A stretch of 64,000 nucleotides of DNA from the NCBI GenBank assembly GCA_017940415.1, contig JAGAYR010000010.1, positions 1 to 64,000 on the forward strand, in the 5' to 3' direction. The notes beneath the pieces are model-generated. The model saw only the letters and a program-made list of their open reading frames with translations. It searched no databases and was not told the origin of the DNA. Shown here one piece after another: positions 8,763 through 16,421 of this stretch (its first letter is position 1; the number at the start of each line of letters is the position of its first letter). Origin of the DNA: Lachnospiraceae bacterium (GTDB lineage: Bacteria; Bacillota; Clostridia; Lachnospirales; Lachnospiraceae). The position numbers and the translations under genes are program-made.

Positions 8763-9278
8763 CTATTGTTTAGCGTCAAAGGTACCTCTGGTTACTCCCA
8801 AAGTTCCTCCGGTGTAATTTGCTCTCGAATAATTTGCCGTTTCAGGAGCGGCTTTAAGTGAATTAAGAAGATTAAGTTCAAAATCCACCATTTCAAGTGA
8901 GCTCTTAAGGAGTTCGCTGTTCTGATCGTTTACCCTGGCAAGTTCGTGCACCACCGTGGTAAGCCTATCGTAAACTTCAGCAAGCTTTTTCTGTTCCGCG
9001 GGAGATTTATCGAGTAATCCGATAAGCGTCCGCAATTTCAGTTCGTTAACGTCCCTGTTAATTACATTCGCTATGTCGGCAGTAACCTTGGACCTCGAGG
9101 AGTCGAGGTTCTGCAGCCTGTCGGCATGCGACTGTTCGTCTTCCGTGATCTTGCCCAATGCATCGAGGTCTCCGGCCACAATGACCGGGGTTTTTGAGCG
9201 TGCCAGTCCAAGAACGATCTCATATTCATCGCATTCTTCCGAAAGTATGGTAATAAGATTTTCTACAAGACTAGCCAC
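8763..9278 (-). CDS. flgN: flagellar export chaperone FlgN
   Basis: Cytoplasmic chaperone that delivers FlgK and FlgL to the flagellar export gate. The 171-residue protein is predicted to be an almost wholly alpha-helical hairpin (residues 1-125, for example LARVNDQNSELLKSSLEMVDFEL), the FlgNJK-type chaperone pattern, followed by a flexible Thr/Gly/Asn-rich tail. It opens at a GTG only three bases after the flgM stop. Its position between flgM and the two flgK genes is the standard context and supports the call more than residue identity does. Confidence 0.88.
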   Translation of the reverse strand: MASLVENLITILSEECDEYEIVLGLARSKTPVIVAGDLDALGKITEDEQSHADRLQNLDSSRSKVTADIANVINRDVNELKLRTLIGLLDKSPAEQKKLAEVYDRLTTVVHELARVNDQNSELLKSSLEMVDFELNLLNSLKAAPETANYSRANYTGGTLGVTRGTFDAKQ

Positions 9279-9281
9279 GCT

Positions 9282-9560
9282 TTACCCCAATTCCTGGAAT
9301 TTCTGAAGAAGTTTGTCAGCAAAGCTTTCTGCGCTGACGTTGTATGTACCTGACGCAAGTTTGGTCTTCATTGAATCTACAACTTCAGGTCTTACGTCGG
9401 GAGCTGCTGCAAGAGCATCCTTTGCAGTCTTCATGTCTTTTCCTATACTGCTGATGGATACCTTGTCGGTAGTAGCGGCTGTGCCCTTAACCTTCTGTGT
9501 ATTCGAGACCCTCTGTGTCTGATACAGGCTCTGGATCTGAGAATAACTCTCTATACGCAT
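9282..9560 (-). CDS. flgM: anti-sigma-D factor FlgM
   Basis: FlgM holds sigma-D (FliA) inactive until the hook is complete. The 92-residue protein begins MRIESYSQIQSLYQTQR, is disordered and polar in its first half (TDKVSISSIGKDMKTAKDAL), and ends with the sigma-binding helices (RPEVVDSMKTKLASGTYNV, then ESFADKLLQKFQEL). I take the ATG at 9560 because AAAGGAGG lies 11 bases upstream; the frame remains open 13 codons further without a ribosome site. It is first in the flagellar operon and lies right behind a sigma-D promoter, giving the expected autoregulatory loop. Confidence 0.92.
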   Translation of the reverse strand: MRIESYSQIQSLYQTQRVSNTQKVKGTAATTDKVSISSIGKDMKTAKDALAAAPDVRPEVVDSMKTKLASGTYNVSAESFADKLLQKFQELG

Positions 9561-9618
9561 TCGGTTTTTGCCTCCTTTTAAACGTATTGTAAAGCACATT
9601 CCATGCCTTACATCTACT

Positions 9619-9646
9619 TTATCGGAGTGTAGTGTTTAAAACTTTA
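9619..9646 (-). promoter_or_regulatory. sigma-D promoter of the flgM operon
   Basis: On the minus strand TAAA (9643-9646), 16 bases, then TCCGATAA (9619-9626) matches the Firmicutes sigma-D consensus closely. It sits between the asnS terminator and flgM, about 60 bases before the flgM start. The orphan gene at 14746 has an almost identical promoter. Confidence 0.78.
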
Positions 9647-9656
9647 CACATTTTTG

Positions 9657-9698
9657 GAAAAAAAGCCCATTTTTGAGGGAAAATCTCAAAAATGGGCT
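9657..9698 (-). terminator. terminator of asnS
   Basis: A 14-bp perfect stem (arms 9664-9677 and 9685-9698) with a 7-base loop is followed on the minus strand by TTTTTTT. It separates asnS from the flagellar operon. Confidence 0.9.
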
Positions 9699-9708
9699 AT
9701 AACGTTCA

Positions 9709-11100
9709 TTATAATTCGCAGGTTCCGACGGTTCTGGGGAAGGGAAGAACGTCACGGATATTACCCATTCCGGTAAGGTACATAACGCATCTTTCGAATC
9801 CGAGTCCGAATCCTGAGTGGCGGGCTGAGCCGTATCTGCGGAGGTCAAGGTAGAATTCGTAGTCTTCCTTGTTAAGTCCAAGCTCCTCCATACGCTGCTC
9901 AAGCTTTCCGAGGTCTGCTTCTCTCTCACTTCCGCCGATGATCTCGCCGATTCCGGGAACGAGGCAGTCCATAGCCGCTACAGTCTTTCCGTCGGGATTC
10001 TGCTTCATATAGAAAGCTTTGATCTCCTTGGGATAGTCGGTTACGAATACGGGGCGCTTGAAGATCTCCTCGGTGAGGTATCTCTCATGCTCGGTCTGAA
10101 GGTCGCAACCCCAGCTTACCTTGTAATCGAACTTGTCATTATGCTCTTCAAGGAACTTGATAGCCTCGGTGTAGGTTACTCTTCCGAATTCGGAATTAGC
10201 TACGTGCTCGAGTCTCTCAAGAAGTCCCTTGTCAATGAACTGGTTGAAGAATGCCATCTCTTCGGGAGCGTGCTCGAGGGTGTATCTGATAACGTACTTG
10301 AGCATGTCCTCCGCGATCTCCATGTTATCGGAAAGCTCGGCAAATGCGATCTCGGGCTCGATCATCCAGAACTCCGCAGCATGGCGGGTGGTGTTGGAAT
10401 TCTCGGCACGGAAGGTAGGTCCGAAGGTGTAAACCTTCTTGAATGCGAATGCATAAGTCTCTACATCGAGCTGTCCGGAAACGGTGAGGTTGGTCTGTTT
10501 TCCGAAGAAATCCTTGGAATAATCAACGGTTCCGTCCTCTTTTTTAGGAAGATTGTTAAGGTCTAAAGTGGTAACCTGGAACATCTCGCCGGCGCCTTCA
10601 CAGTCACTGCCGGTGATGATGGGGCTGTGTACGTATACGAAGCCTCTCTCCTGGAAGAAGCTGTGGATTGCAAATGCGATGACGCTTCTTACTCTGAATA
10701 CAGCCTGGAAAGTATTGGTACGCGCTCTTAAGTGAGTCATGGTACGAAGATACTCGAGGGTATGGCGCTTAGGCTGGAGGGGATAATCGGAAGGTGATGA
10801 TCCTTCGAGGATAACCTCTGTTGCCTGCATCTCGAAAGGCTGCTTTGCATCGGGGGTCGCTACGATCTCACCCTTTGCGATGACAGCGGTTCCTACTCCG
10901 AAATGTGCTACCTCTTCGAAATTGGAGATCTTATCTCCGTAAACTACCTGGAGTGTTCTGAAGTCGGTTCCGTCACTGAGAACGATGAAGCCGAAGGTCT
11001 TGGAATCTCTGTTTGTTCGGATCCAGCCGCCTACGGTAACTTCTTTACCGACATAATCCTCTGTTTTGCTGAATAGATCTCTGATCTCTGTAAGTTCCAT
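9709..11100 (-). CDS. asnS: asparaginyl-tRNA synthetase
   Basis: Charges tRNA-Asn. The 463-residue protein has an N-terminal OB-fold ([20 protein letters not shown], about residues 24-43) and a class IIb catalytic domain with motif 2 ([20 protein letters not shown]) and motif 3 ([15 protein letters not shown]) followed by the [12 protein letters not shown] ending. The motif 2 RAENSNT pattern distinguishes AsnRS from AspRS. The ATG has AGAGGT upstream. It follows the trigger-factor-like lipoprotein gene by 52 bases and ends at a strong terminator. Confidence 0.97.
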   Translation of the reverse strand: MELTEIRDLFSKTEDYVGKEVTVGGWIRTNRDSKTFGFIVLSDGTDFRTLQVVYGDKISNFEEVAHFGVGTAVIAKGEIVATPDAKQPFEMQATEVILEGSSPSDYPLQPKRHTLEYLRTMTHLRARTNTFQAVFRVRSVIAFAIHSFFQERGFVYVHSPIITGSDCEGAGEMFQVTTLDLNNLPKKEDGTVDYSKDFFGKQTNLTVSGQLDVETYAFAFKKVYTFGPTFRAENSNTTRHAAEFWMIEPEIAFAELSDNMEIAEDMLKYVIRYTLEHAPEEMAFFNQFIDKGLLERLEHVANSEFGRVTYTEAIKFLEEHNDKFDYKVSWGCDLQTEHERYLTEEIFKRPVFVTDYPKEIKAFYMKQNPDGKTVAAMDCLVPGIGEIIGGSEREADLGKLEQRMEELGLNKEDYEFYLDLRRYGSARHSGFGLGFERCVMYLTGMGNIRDVLPFPRTVGTCEL

Positions 11101-11152
11101 ATTCGTTACCTCTTTTTTGAAACTGTAAGCCGTTCCCTTAGGGGAGAGTCAA

Positions 11153-12295
11153 TTATTTAGCCATTATCTGATCAACAACGTAATCGGCGATCTGCTCTTC
11201 GAAATAATAAACCTTATATTCATTATAGGAAGCATCTGCGAAGAATTCTTCATCGCTTACGCCTGATGCAGCCTTGATGCCGTCAAGCCACTCATTAAAT
11301 GCTTCATCGGTTGGCATTACATTGTTTTCCTGAGCGATGAGGAAAAGAGCTACATCATAGTAAAGCTGGTTCTGTGCGTAATCGGTAACAAACGCGTCGA
11401 GAGGCTGGTTGAAATATCCGGCATAGGTCTCTGCATCAATACCATAGCTGCTTGCAAGGGTATTAACCGCATTCATGATCTGGGTGTTGTAAGAATCAAG
11501 AAGTTCCTGAGGGAAATCCTGTGTAACGGTTACAACGGTGGGAAGCTTGTCATAAAGAGCATTCTTGATGTTTCCTTTGTTGTAATCTTCGACCTGACCC
11601 TGGAGTTCTTCGTAATAGTAAGCCTTAAATGCATCGATATCGGCGAATGCTTCCTGGCCTTCTTCAAGGTGGTTATTAGCCTCGGTAAGGATGTCTTCGA
11701 CAGATACGATGTACTGAACGGTGCAGGTAAATACTACTTCCTGTCCCGCAAGATCCGCATTGTGGTACTCTTCGGGGAAAGAAATGGAAAGATCCTGCTC
11801 TTCGCCGGGCATCCATCCGATGAGGCCGTCTTCAAATCCGGGGATAAAGGTGTTGGAGCCGATTCCGAGGATATATCCGGTACCGGTGCCGCCTTCGAAA
11901 GGTACTCCGTCCTGTTTTCCGCAATAATCAAGGCATACAACATCACCGAACTCAACTGCTCTGTCGGTGATTCCTGCGGGCTCCTCGATCTGGGTAGCAA
12001 ACTCTGCAAGGAATCCTACGTACTCTGAGGTCTTCTCCTCTTCGGAAAGCTCAACCATCTCATATCCGAGATCCATATTCAGGTAATCTCCGACTGTTGC
12101 ATACTGGGAGATGTCATAATCCAGAATGGTGGGAAGGTTTCCGGTTGCTGCGGGATCGGTAGCTCCTGCTGAAGGATTTGACTGTCCGTTCAATGTTTCG
12201 GGATCGGTAAAAACGTTCTCGTCGCCTGCACATCCGCCAAGTGCGATCACTGTGGAAACAGCAAGTGCAAGCATGCTAAGTGTATTCTTTTTCAT
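11153..12295 (-). CDS. trigger-factor-like peptidyl-prolyl isomerase lipoprotein
   Basis: Predicted surface-anchored folding helper. The 380-residue protein starts with a lipoprotein signal (basic MKKN, hydrophobic core, lipobox LGGC with the lipidated Cys at 22), then an Asn/Thr/Pro-rich linker. An FKBP-type isomerase domain follows at about residues 105-200 (VCLDYCGKQDGVPFEGG, then FIPGFEDGLIGWMPGEE), and a helical C-terminal region resembles the trigger-factor peptide-binding arm (about 205-380). Cytoplasmic trigger factor has the same domains after a ribosome-binding part, which is replaced here by the lipoprotein signal. It has its own promoter at 12343-12371, divergent from the gene at 12432. 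Confidence 0.85.
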   Translation of the reverse strand: MKKNTLSMLALAVSTVIALGGCAGDENVFTDPETLNGQSNPSAGATDPAATGNLPTILDYDISQYATVGDYLNMDLGYEMVELSEEEKTSEYVGFLAEFATQIEEPAGITDRAVEFGDVVCLDYCGKQDGVPFEGGTGTGYILGIGSNTFIPGFEDGLIGWMPGEEQDLSISFPEEYHNADLAGQEVVFTCTVQYIVSVEDILTEANNHLEEGQEAFADIDAFKAYYYEELQGQVEDYNKGNIKNALYDKLPTVVTVTQDFPQELLDSYNTQIMNAVNTLASSYGIDAETYAGYFNQPLDAFVTDYAQNQLYYDVALFLIAQENNVMPTDEAFNEWLDGIKAASGVSDEEFFADASYNEYKVYYFEEQIADYVVDQIMAK

Positions 12296-12342
12296 AATAT
12301 TTCTCTTTCTAAATTAATGTCATTAAAAGCATATCACACGAA

Positions 12343-12371
12343 ATTGTACCACTTAGTGTGTCTATGCACAA
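12343..12371 (-). promoter_or_regulatory. sigma-A promoter of the isomerase lipoprotein gene
   Basis: On the minus strand TTGTGC (12366-12371), 17 bases, TACAAT (12343-12348), with an extended TGG just ahead of the -10. It lies back-to-back with the promoter at 12381-12409. Confidence 0.7.
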
Positions 12372-12380
12372 ACAAAATTA

Positions 12381-12409
12381 TTGATAATAGTGCCTCCATT
12401 TGCTACAAT
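12381..12409 (+). promoter_or_regulatory. sigma-A promoter of the membrane protein at 12432
   Basis: TTGATA (12381-12386), 17 bases, TACAAT (12404-12409), 22 bases before the ATG at 12432. A GAAAGAGGTG ribosome site lies between. Confidence 0.8.
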
Positions 12410-12431
12410 GGGCATTTGAAAGAGGTGTTTT

Positions 12432-12908
12432 ATGGGCAAAGGTGCAATAATAGCAATTATAGTTTTAGTAGTATTTATCGCGCTTCTCGTCATTCTTTAC
12501 TTCGTCGGTAAGAAGATGCAGAAGAGACAGGATGAGAATAATGCAATGTTACAGGCTAACAAGCAGTATGTAACAATGCTGATCATCGATAAGAAGAGAA
12601 TGAAGCTGAAGGATGCGGGACTTCCCCAGATGGTCATCGATCAGACGCCGAAGGCGCTGAGAGGCTCCAAGATGCCGATAATCAAGGCTAAAATAGGACC
12701 TCAGATAATGTCCCTGATCTGCGAAGATAAGATCTTCGACGACGTTCCCGTCAAGAAAGAAGTCAAAGCTGCAGTAAGCGGTATCTACGTACTTGAGGTA
12801 AAAGGCCTTCACGGAACCAACAAAACAGCGGAAGCTGCTCCCAAGAAGGGCTTCAAAGCCTGGGTCGACAAGCTTCAGGAGAAGGCAGGAGCAAAACCTA
12901 TCAAATAA
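12432..12908 (+). CDS. single-pass membrane protein of unknown function
   Basis: The 158-residue protein has one strong transmembrane helix at residues 4-26 (Ile/Val/Leu-rich) followed by a lysine- and arginine-rich cytoplasmic domain, so the N-terminus is probably outside. The soluble part (residues 45-130) looks like a small alpha/beta domain (YVTMLIIDKKRMKLKDAG, then SGIYVLEVKGLHG), and the C-terminus is basic and Ala/Lys-rich. I do not recognise the family. It is monocistronic, with a good promoter and a bidirectional terminator shared with the convergent GntR gene. Confidence 0.8.
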   Translation: MGKGAIIAIIVLVVFIALLVILYFVGKKMQKRQDENNAMLQANKQYVTMLIIDKKRMKLKDAGLPQMVIDQTPKALRGSKMPIIKAKIGPQIMSLICEDKIFDDVPVKKEVKAAVSGIYVLEVKGLHGTNKTAEAAPKKGFKAWVDKLQEKAGAKPIK

Positions 12909-12910
12909 TA

Positions 12911-12945
12911 AAAAACCGGTGAGGAAACCCTCACCGGTTTTTTTT
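12911..12945. terminator. bidirectional terminator
   Basis: A 12-bp stem (AAACCGGTGAGG / CCTCACCGGTTT) is followed by T-runs on both strands. It lies between the convergent genes ending at 12908 and 12973. Confidence 0.9.
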
Positions 12946-12972
12946 GATGACAGATGGGGACGCTACGGTCAT

Positions 12973-13683
12973 CTATCTGATAGTACGTTTCCCGTACAAC
13001 GCGTTTATGGTCTCTTCTTCGCGCTCGAGTCTTATCTGTCTCATTATGGACCTGCGCTGGTTGTCGATATGTTCACCCGCCTCCGAAGCTGCGGCCTCGG
13101 GGTTTCTTTTTTCTATGGCATTTACGATCTTTCTGTGTTCCTTCACCAGATTGTCGTGACCCGACGAATCCTTGATGTACTCGTATCTGTATCTGTACAT
13201 TGGAAGTGAAAGGGAATCTTCAAGGCTTATGAGTCTGTCATTGCCGGTAGCCCTGATGATCACATTGTGGAACTCCACGTCTGCCTGTGCGATCCTGCGG
13301 CTGTCATTGGTGGCAACGGCTCTTTCGAAATTGTCTCTTGCCCTCCTGAGCTCCGCCATACCGTCTGAGGTGATCCTCTCACAGGCAAGCTGTACGCAGA
13401 GGATATCCAGTGCACGTCTTACTTCCAGTACATCGGACATGTTCTTCTCTGTAATCTGGGATACCATGGCTCCTTTTCTGGGAATCATGGTAACAAGTCC
13501 TTCCAGTTCCAGCATTCTGATGGCTTCTCTGATGGGAGTGCGGCTTACACCCAGCTTATCCCCCAGGTGAACCTCCATGAGTCTCTCTCCGGGAGGATAT
13601 TCCCCGGTAAGGATGGCCTGTCTGAGCTTATTATATACTGAATCTCTTAAGGGTAGGAAATCTTCTTCCTTGGCCTTTGGCAT
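12973..13683 (-). CDS. GntR-family transcriptional regulator with FCD domain
   Basis: FadR-subfamily repressor. Residues 10-75 form the winged helix (LRQAILTGEYPPGERLMEV, then LGVSRTPIREAIRMLELEG). Residues 85-225 form the helical FCD ligand domain, with the usual metal-binding residues in order: Asp and His of ADVEFHN, His of KEHRKI and His of GEHIDNQ. The ligand cannot be read from sequence; this family often senses organic acids. The gene's own promoter carries a 10-bp inverted repeat around the -10 and a TGTATACA palindrome further down, both typical for autoregulation. The same 12-bp word occurs in the glnN promoter. Confidence 0.9.
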   Translation of the reverse strand: MPKAKEEDFLPLRDSVYNKLRQAILTGEYPPGERLMEVHLGDKLGVSRTPIREAIRMLELEGLVTMIPRKGAMVSQITEKNMSDVLEVRRALDILCVQLACERITSDGMAELRRARDNFERAVATNDSRRIAQADVEFHNVIIRATGNDRLISLEDSLSLPMYRYRYEYIKDSSGHDNLVKEHRKIVNAIEKRNPEAAASEAGEHIDNQRRSIMRQIRLEREEETINALYGKRTIR

Positions 13684-13700
13684 ATTGTTCTCCTATAACT

Positions 13701-13712
13701 TTGTATACATAA
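13701..13712 (-). promoter_or_regulatory. candidate GntR/FCD operator (12-bp word shared with glnN)
   Basis: TTGTATACATAA contains the palindrome TGTATACA, which fits the T-GT...AC-A pattern of FadR-type operators. It lies just past the predicted transcription start of the regulator. The identical 12 bases occur at 40968-40979, overlapping the glnN -10. Confidence 0.55.
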
Positions 13713-13718
13713 ACGAAC

Positions 13719-13744
13719 GGATTGTACTGATTTTAGTACAATCC
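13719..13744 (-). promoter_or_regulatory. inverted repeat around the -10 of the GntR/FCD gene
   Basis: Perfect 10-bp arms (GGATTGTACT / AGTACAATCC) flank six bases. The -10 TAAAAT (13730-13735) lies at its centre. No T-run follows, so it looks like an operator, not a terminator of ispE. Confidence 0.6.
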
Positions 13745-13759
13745 GCTTAATGGTGTCAA
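13730..13759 (-). promoter_or_regulatory. sigma-A promoter of the GntR/FCD gene
   Basis: On the minus strand TTGACA (13754-13759), 18 bases, TAAAAT (13730-13735). It starts four bases after the ispE stop and is embedded in the operator at 13719-13744. Confidence 0.75.
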
Positions 13760-13763
13760 CGTA

Positions 13764-14639
13764 TTAAGGTTTTTTCGGAGATGTTAAGGTTGTTACAAAG
13801 AGTTCCTCTTCCCTGCACAGCCCGGATTCCCTGACCTTTTCTATGGCCTCCTGTGCCTTCTCCTTGTCTTCAAAGAAAGCAAATACCGTCGGGCCGCTGC
13901 CGGACATAAGTGTCCCCCCGGTGCCTGACCCCATAAAAATTTTCTTAATTTTGTCTACCTCGGGGCATAAGGGAACGGTAACGTATTCCAGCACATTTCC
14001 CAGATACTTCGTAAAAGAAAGATCCTTGGAAGTTTTAAACTCATTCAGCATTGCATCCACATCGGGATGGGCTACGGTATCAAAAATCTCGTCCAGGGAT
14101 TTATATATATTTCCGGTGGATACTCCACGCTTCGGTTTTGCTACTGCAAGGACATGTTCGGGAAGAGGTGACAGAAATGTCAGTTTCTCGCCGATCCCTT
14201 CCGCCAATACCGTACCGCCTTCTACACAATAAGGAACATCGGCGCCGATCTTAACTCCCATTTCCCTTAATTCATCATTTGAAAGGCCGCATTCAAAGAG
14301 TCTGTTCACACCTCTTAAAGCCGCCGCGGCATCGGAACTTCCGCCCGCCATTCCGGCTGCTATGGGGATATGCTTATCGAGGGATATGCTGACTCCGCAG
14401 TTCAAACCGCACCTGTCCATGACGGCTTTTGCCGCTTTGTAGATCAGGTTGTCTCCATCTGCAGGAAGGGGACTTCTTCCCACGTCTATGGTGATACCGG
14501 CCTCCGCCTTTTCAAAGGTCAGAGTGTCATATATATCCACGGTCTGCATCACCATACGTACTTCGTGATATCCGTCGGGCCGCTTTCCGGTCACATCAAG
14601 GCTTAAATTTATCTTGGCATATGCTCTTTCCGTTATCAT
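13764..14639 (-). CDS. ispE: 4-diphosphocytidyl-2-C-methyl-D-erythritol kinase
   Basis: Fourth step of the MEP route to isoprenoids: ATP-dependent phosphorylation of CDP-methylerythritol. The 291-residue GHMP kinase shows the N-terminal signature AYAKINLSLDVTGKRPDGYHE with the catalytic Lys, the glycine-rich ATP loop PIAAGMAGGSSDAAAALRG (about residues 92-110) and the C-terminal motif MSGSGPTVFAFF. It stands alone between the orphan sigma-D gene and the GntR regulator. A TGA-TAAAAT extended -10 (about 14670-14680) may drive it. Confidence 0.95.
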   Translation of the reverse strand: MITERAYAKINLSLDVTGKRPDGYHEVRMVMQTVDIYDTLTFEKAEAGITIDVGRSPLPADGDNLIYKAAKAVMDRCGLNCGVSISLDKHIPIAAGMAGGSSDAAAALRGVNRLFECGLSNDELREMGVKIGADVPYCVEGGTVLAEGIGEKLTFLSPLPEHVLAVAKPKRGVSTGNIYKSLDEIFDTVAHPDVDAMLNEFKTSKDLSFTKYLGNVLEYVTVPLCPEVDKIKKIFMGSGTGGTLMSGSGPTVFAFFEDKEKAQEAIEKVRESGLCREEELFVTTLTSPKKP

Positions 14640-14694
14640 ATCCGGTCTCCCTAAGAATTATTCTCATTGGATTTTATCATATCCGAATGCATAT

Positions 14695-14724
14695 AAAAAC
14701 GCCCTCCCTTTGCTAAGGGAGGGC
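14695..14724 (-). terminator. terminator of the sigma-D orphan gene
   Basis: A 10-bp stem (GCCCTCCCTT / AAGGGAGGGC) with a 4-base loop is followed on the minus strand by GTTTTTAT. It lies 22 bases past the stop at 14746. Confidence 0.85.
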
Positions 14725-14745
14725 AGCTTTGTCATCATGGATGAT

Positions 14746-15354
14746 TTAATTGTTTAAATAGGTTGCAGGATCTGTTTCGCCGCTCTTTATTTTCTCGAAT
14801 TTGTCCAAAACGGCGTCATAGGTCTTCTGAGAAATCTCGGGAAGCTTGCCGCCCCAGGTCTCTTCAGCCTGAGCGTAGCCCTTCTTGAATGCGTCGATCA
14901 TACTGTCTACTTTGTCGGGATCGCCGCCTGTGAGAGCCATGGCAAACTGTACAATACGGTCACTGGTCTTTTCTACTCCCCAATATCCGTCTTCAGCGAT
15001 ATCAGCCTGAGCCTGTGCCTTGGTCTCGGGATCAACCTCATAATCGCCACTCTTTAAGAATGACCATATGTCGGTTGCCTCACCGTACTTGGTGGCCTGC
15101 TGGCCCATGAGCTTCTCGACTAACGATCTGAGGCTCTCGGTTTTGGCATCAACCTCTGCCTTAAGCTTATCGATCATAGCGGTATTGGATTTGTAAACCT
15201 TATCTGTCTCGGCAGTCTTGCCCGAAGGTTCGTATACTGCCGCAGCCTCTTCTTTAACACCAGTGGTAGTTGCGGCTTCTTTTGCCTTTGTCTGGGAAGT
15301 ATAAGCCGAATACGCACTTGCTGCCTGAGAGGATGTAACTCCGTTTACATTCAT
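14746..15354 (-). CDS. orphan protein controlled by a sigma-D promoter
   Basis: A 202-residue protein I do not recognise. The first 60 residues are polar, Ala/Ser/Thr-rich and probably disordered (MNVNGVTSSQAASAYSAYTS), much like flagellar export substrates and FlgM. Residues 65-202 look helical, with a repeated Trp/Gly/Asp pattern (EDGYWGVEKTSDRIVQFAMA, then EETWGGKLPEISQKTYDAVL). There is no classical signal peptide. I start at 15354 because AAAGGAGAG precedes that ATG; a ten-codon longer frame lacks one. It is monocistronic with a sigma-D promoter and its own terminator, which ties it to motility. Substrate of the flagellar secretion system, or chaperone-bound regulator, are guesses. Confidence 0.8.
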   Translation of the reverse strand: MNVNGVTSSQAASAYSAYTSQTKAKEAATTTGVKEEAAAVYEPSGKTAETDKVYKSNTAMIDKLKAEVDAKTESLRSLVEKLMGQQATKYGEATDIWSFLKSGDYEVDPETKAQAQADIAEDGYWGVEKTSDRIVQFAMALTGGDPDKVDSMIDAFKKGYAQAEETWGGKLPEISQKTYDAVLDKFEKIKSGETDPATYLNN

Positions 15355-15432
15355 AAATCTCTCCTTTCGCCTGTGGCATAACATGTTTTTGCGCGGTCAC
15401 ATTATGCATAATCATCCGTGATTACACTAACT

Positions 15433-15460
15433 ATATCGGAATGAATTTTCCGATTGTTTA
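15433..15460 (-). promoter_or_regulatory. sigma-D promoter of the orphan gene
   Basis: On the minus strand TAAA (15457-15460), 16 bases, TCCGATAT (15433-15440). Spacing and -10 are the same as in the flgM promoter (9619-9646). It lies about 80 bases ahead of the gene at 14746-15354. Confidence 0.78.
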
Positions 15461-15515
15461 GTGCCTTAAGGAAATCTTATCATCCGCAGATTTTAAAAAC
15501 AATTATTGTTATTTT

Positions 15516-16421
15516 TTAGACACAGCCTATGATCTCGCTAATATCCTCTATTTTGTGGTTGTCCATGTATCTCTCGATTCCCTCGATACATTCTGTTGTG
15601 GCATAAGGATTTACGAAATTCATCATACCAACCGCAACGGCGGTAGCTCCGGCCATCATAAACTCGATGGCATCTTCTCCCGTTGCAACGCCGCCCATTC
15701 CGATAACGGGGATCTTAACCGCATGGGACGCCTGATAAACCATTCTTACGGCAATGGGCTTAATGGCAGGGCCGCTCATTCCGCCGGTCTTGTTGGCAAG
15801 AGCAAAGCGTCTTCTTTCGATATCTATCTTCATACCGGTTATGGTGTTGATGAGAGACAGTGCATCCGCACCTGCGCTCTCCGCAACACGCGCCATCTCC
15901 GCAATATCGGTAACGTTGGGAGTCAGCTTCATGATCACGGGCTTTTTGGTGTGGGCCTTGATCTCTTTGGTGATATTCTCAAGAGCTCCCTTATCGGTTC
16001 CGAAAGCGATGGCGCCTTCTTTTACATTAGGGCAGGATACGTTGATCTCAAGCATATCCACTCTCTTTTCATCGGAGAGTCTCTCGACTACTTCAACGTA
16101 ATCGGATACGGATTTACCGCAGACGTTAACTATGACTTTCGTGTCATATTTTTCCAGGAAGGGAAGATCTCTTTCGCAGAAAACTTCGATTCCGGGATTC
16201 TGAAGACCAATGGCATTGAGCATGCCGCCGTATACTTCACACACTCTGGGTGTGGGATTTCCGGGCCAGGGCACATTGGCAACGCCTTTTGTTACTACGG
16301 CTCCGAGTCTGTTCAGATCCACAAACTCCGAATACTCCATACCGGATCCGAAGGTTCCGGATCCTTCCATGATAGGGTTCTTAAAGGTTACACCGGCAAT
16401 GGTGACTTCTGTTTTTCTCAT
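15516..16421 (-). CDS. pyrD: dihydroorotate dehydrogenase B, catalytic subunit
   Basis: Oxidises dihydroorotate to orotate in pyrimidine synthesis. The 301-residue TIM barrel carries FMN and shows the class 1B catalytic cysteine in INVSCPNVKEG (about residue 130). The glycine-rich phosphate loops (PVIGMGGVATGEDAIEFMMA) close the barrel. The N-terminus (FKNPIMEGSGTFG) is typical. Its start overlaps the pyrK stop by four bases (ATGA), so the two subunits are translationally coupled, as expected for the NAD-linked PyrD/PyrK heterotetramer. Only a weak AT-rich hairpin follows the gene. Confidence 0.96.
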   Translation of the reverse strand: MRKTEVTIAGVTFKNPIMEGSGTFGSGMEYSEFVDLNRLGAVVTKGVANVPWPGNPTPRVCEVYGGMLNAIGLQNPGIEVFCERDLPFLEKYDTKVIVNVCGKSVSDYVEVVERLSDEKRVDMLEINVSCPNVKEGAIAFGTDKGALENITKEIKAHTKKPVIMKLTPNVTDIAEMARVAESAGADALSLINTITGMKIDIERRRFALANKTGGMSGPAIKPIAVRMVYQASHAVKIPVIGMGGVATGEDAIEFMMAGATAVAVGMMNFVNPYATTECIEGIERYMDNHKIEDISEIIGCV

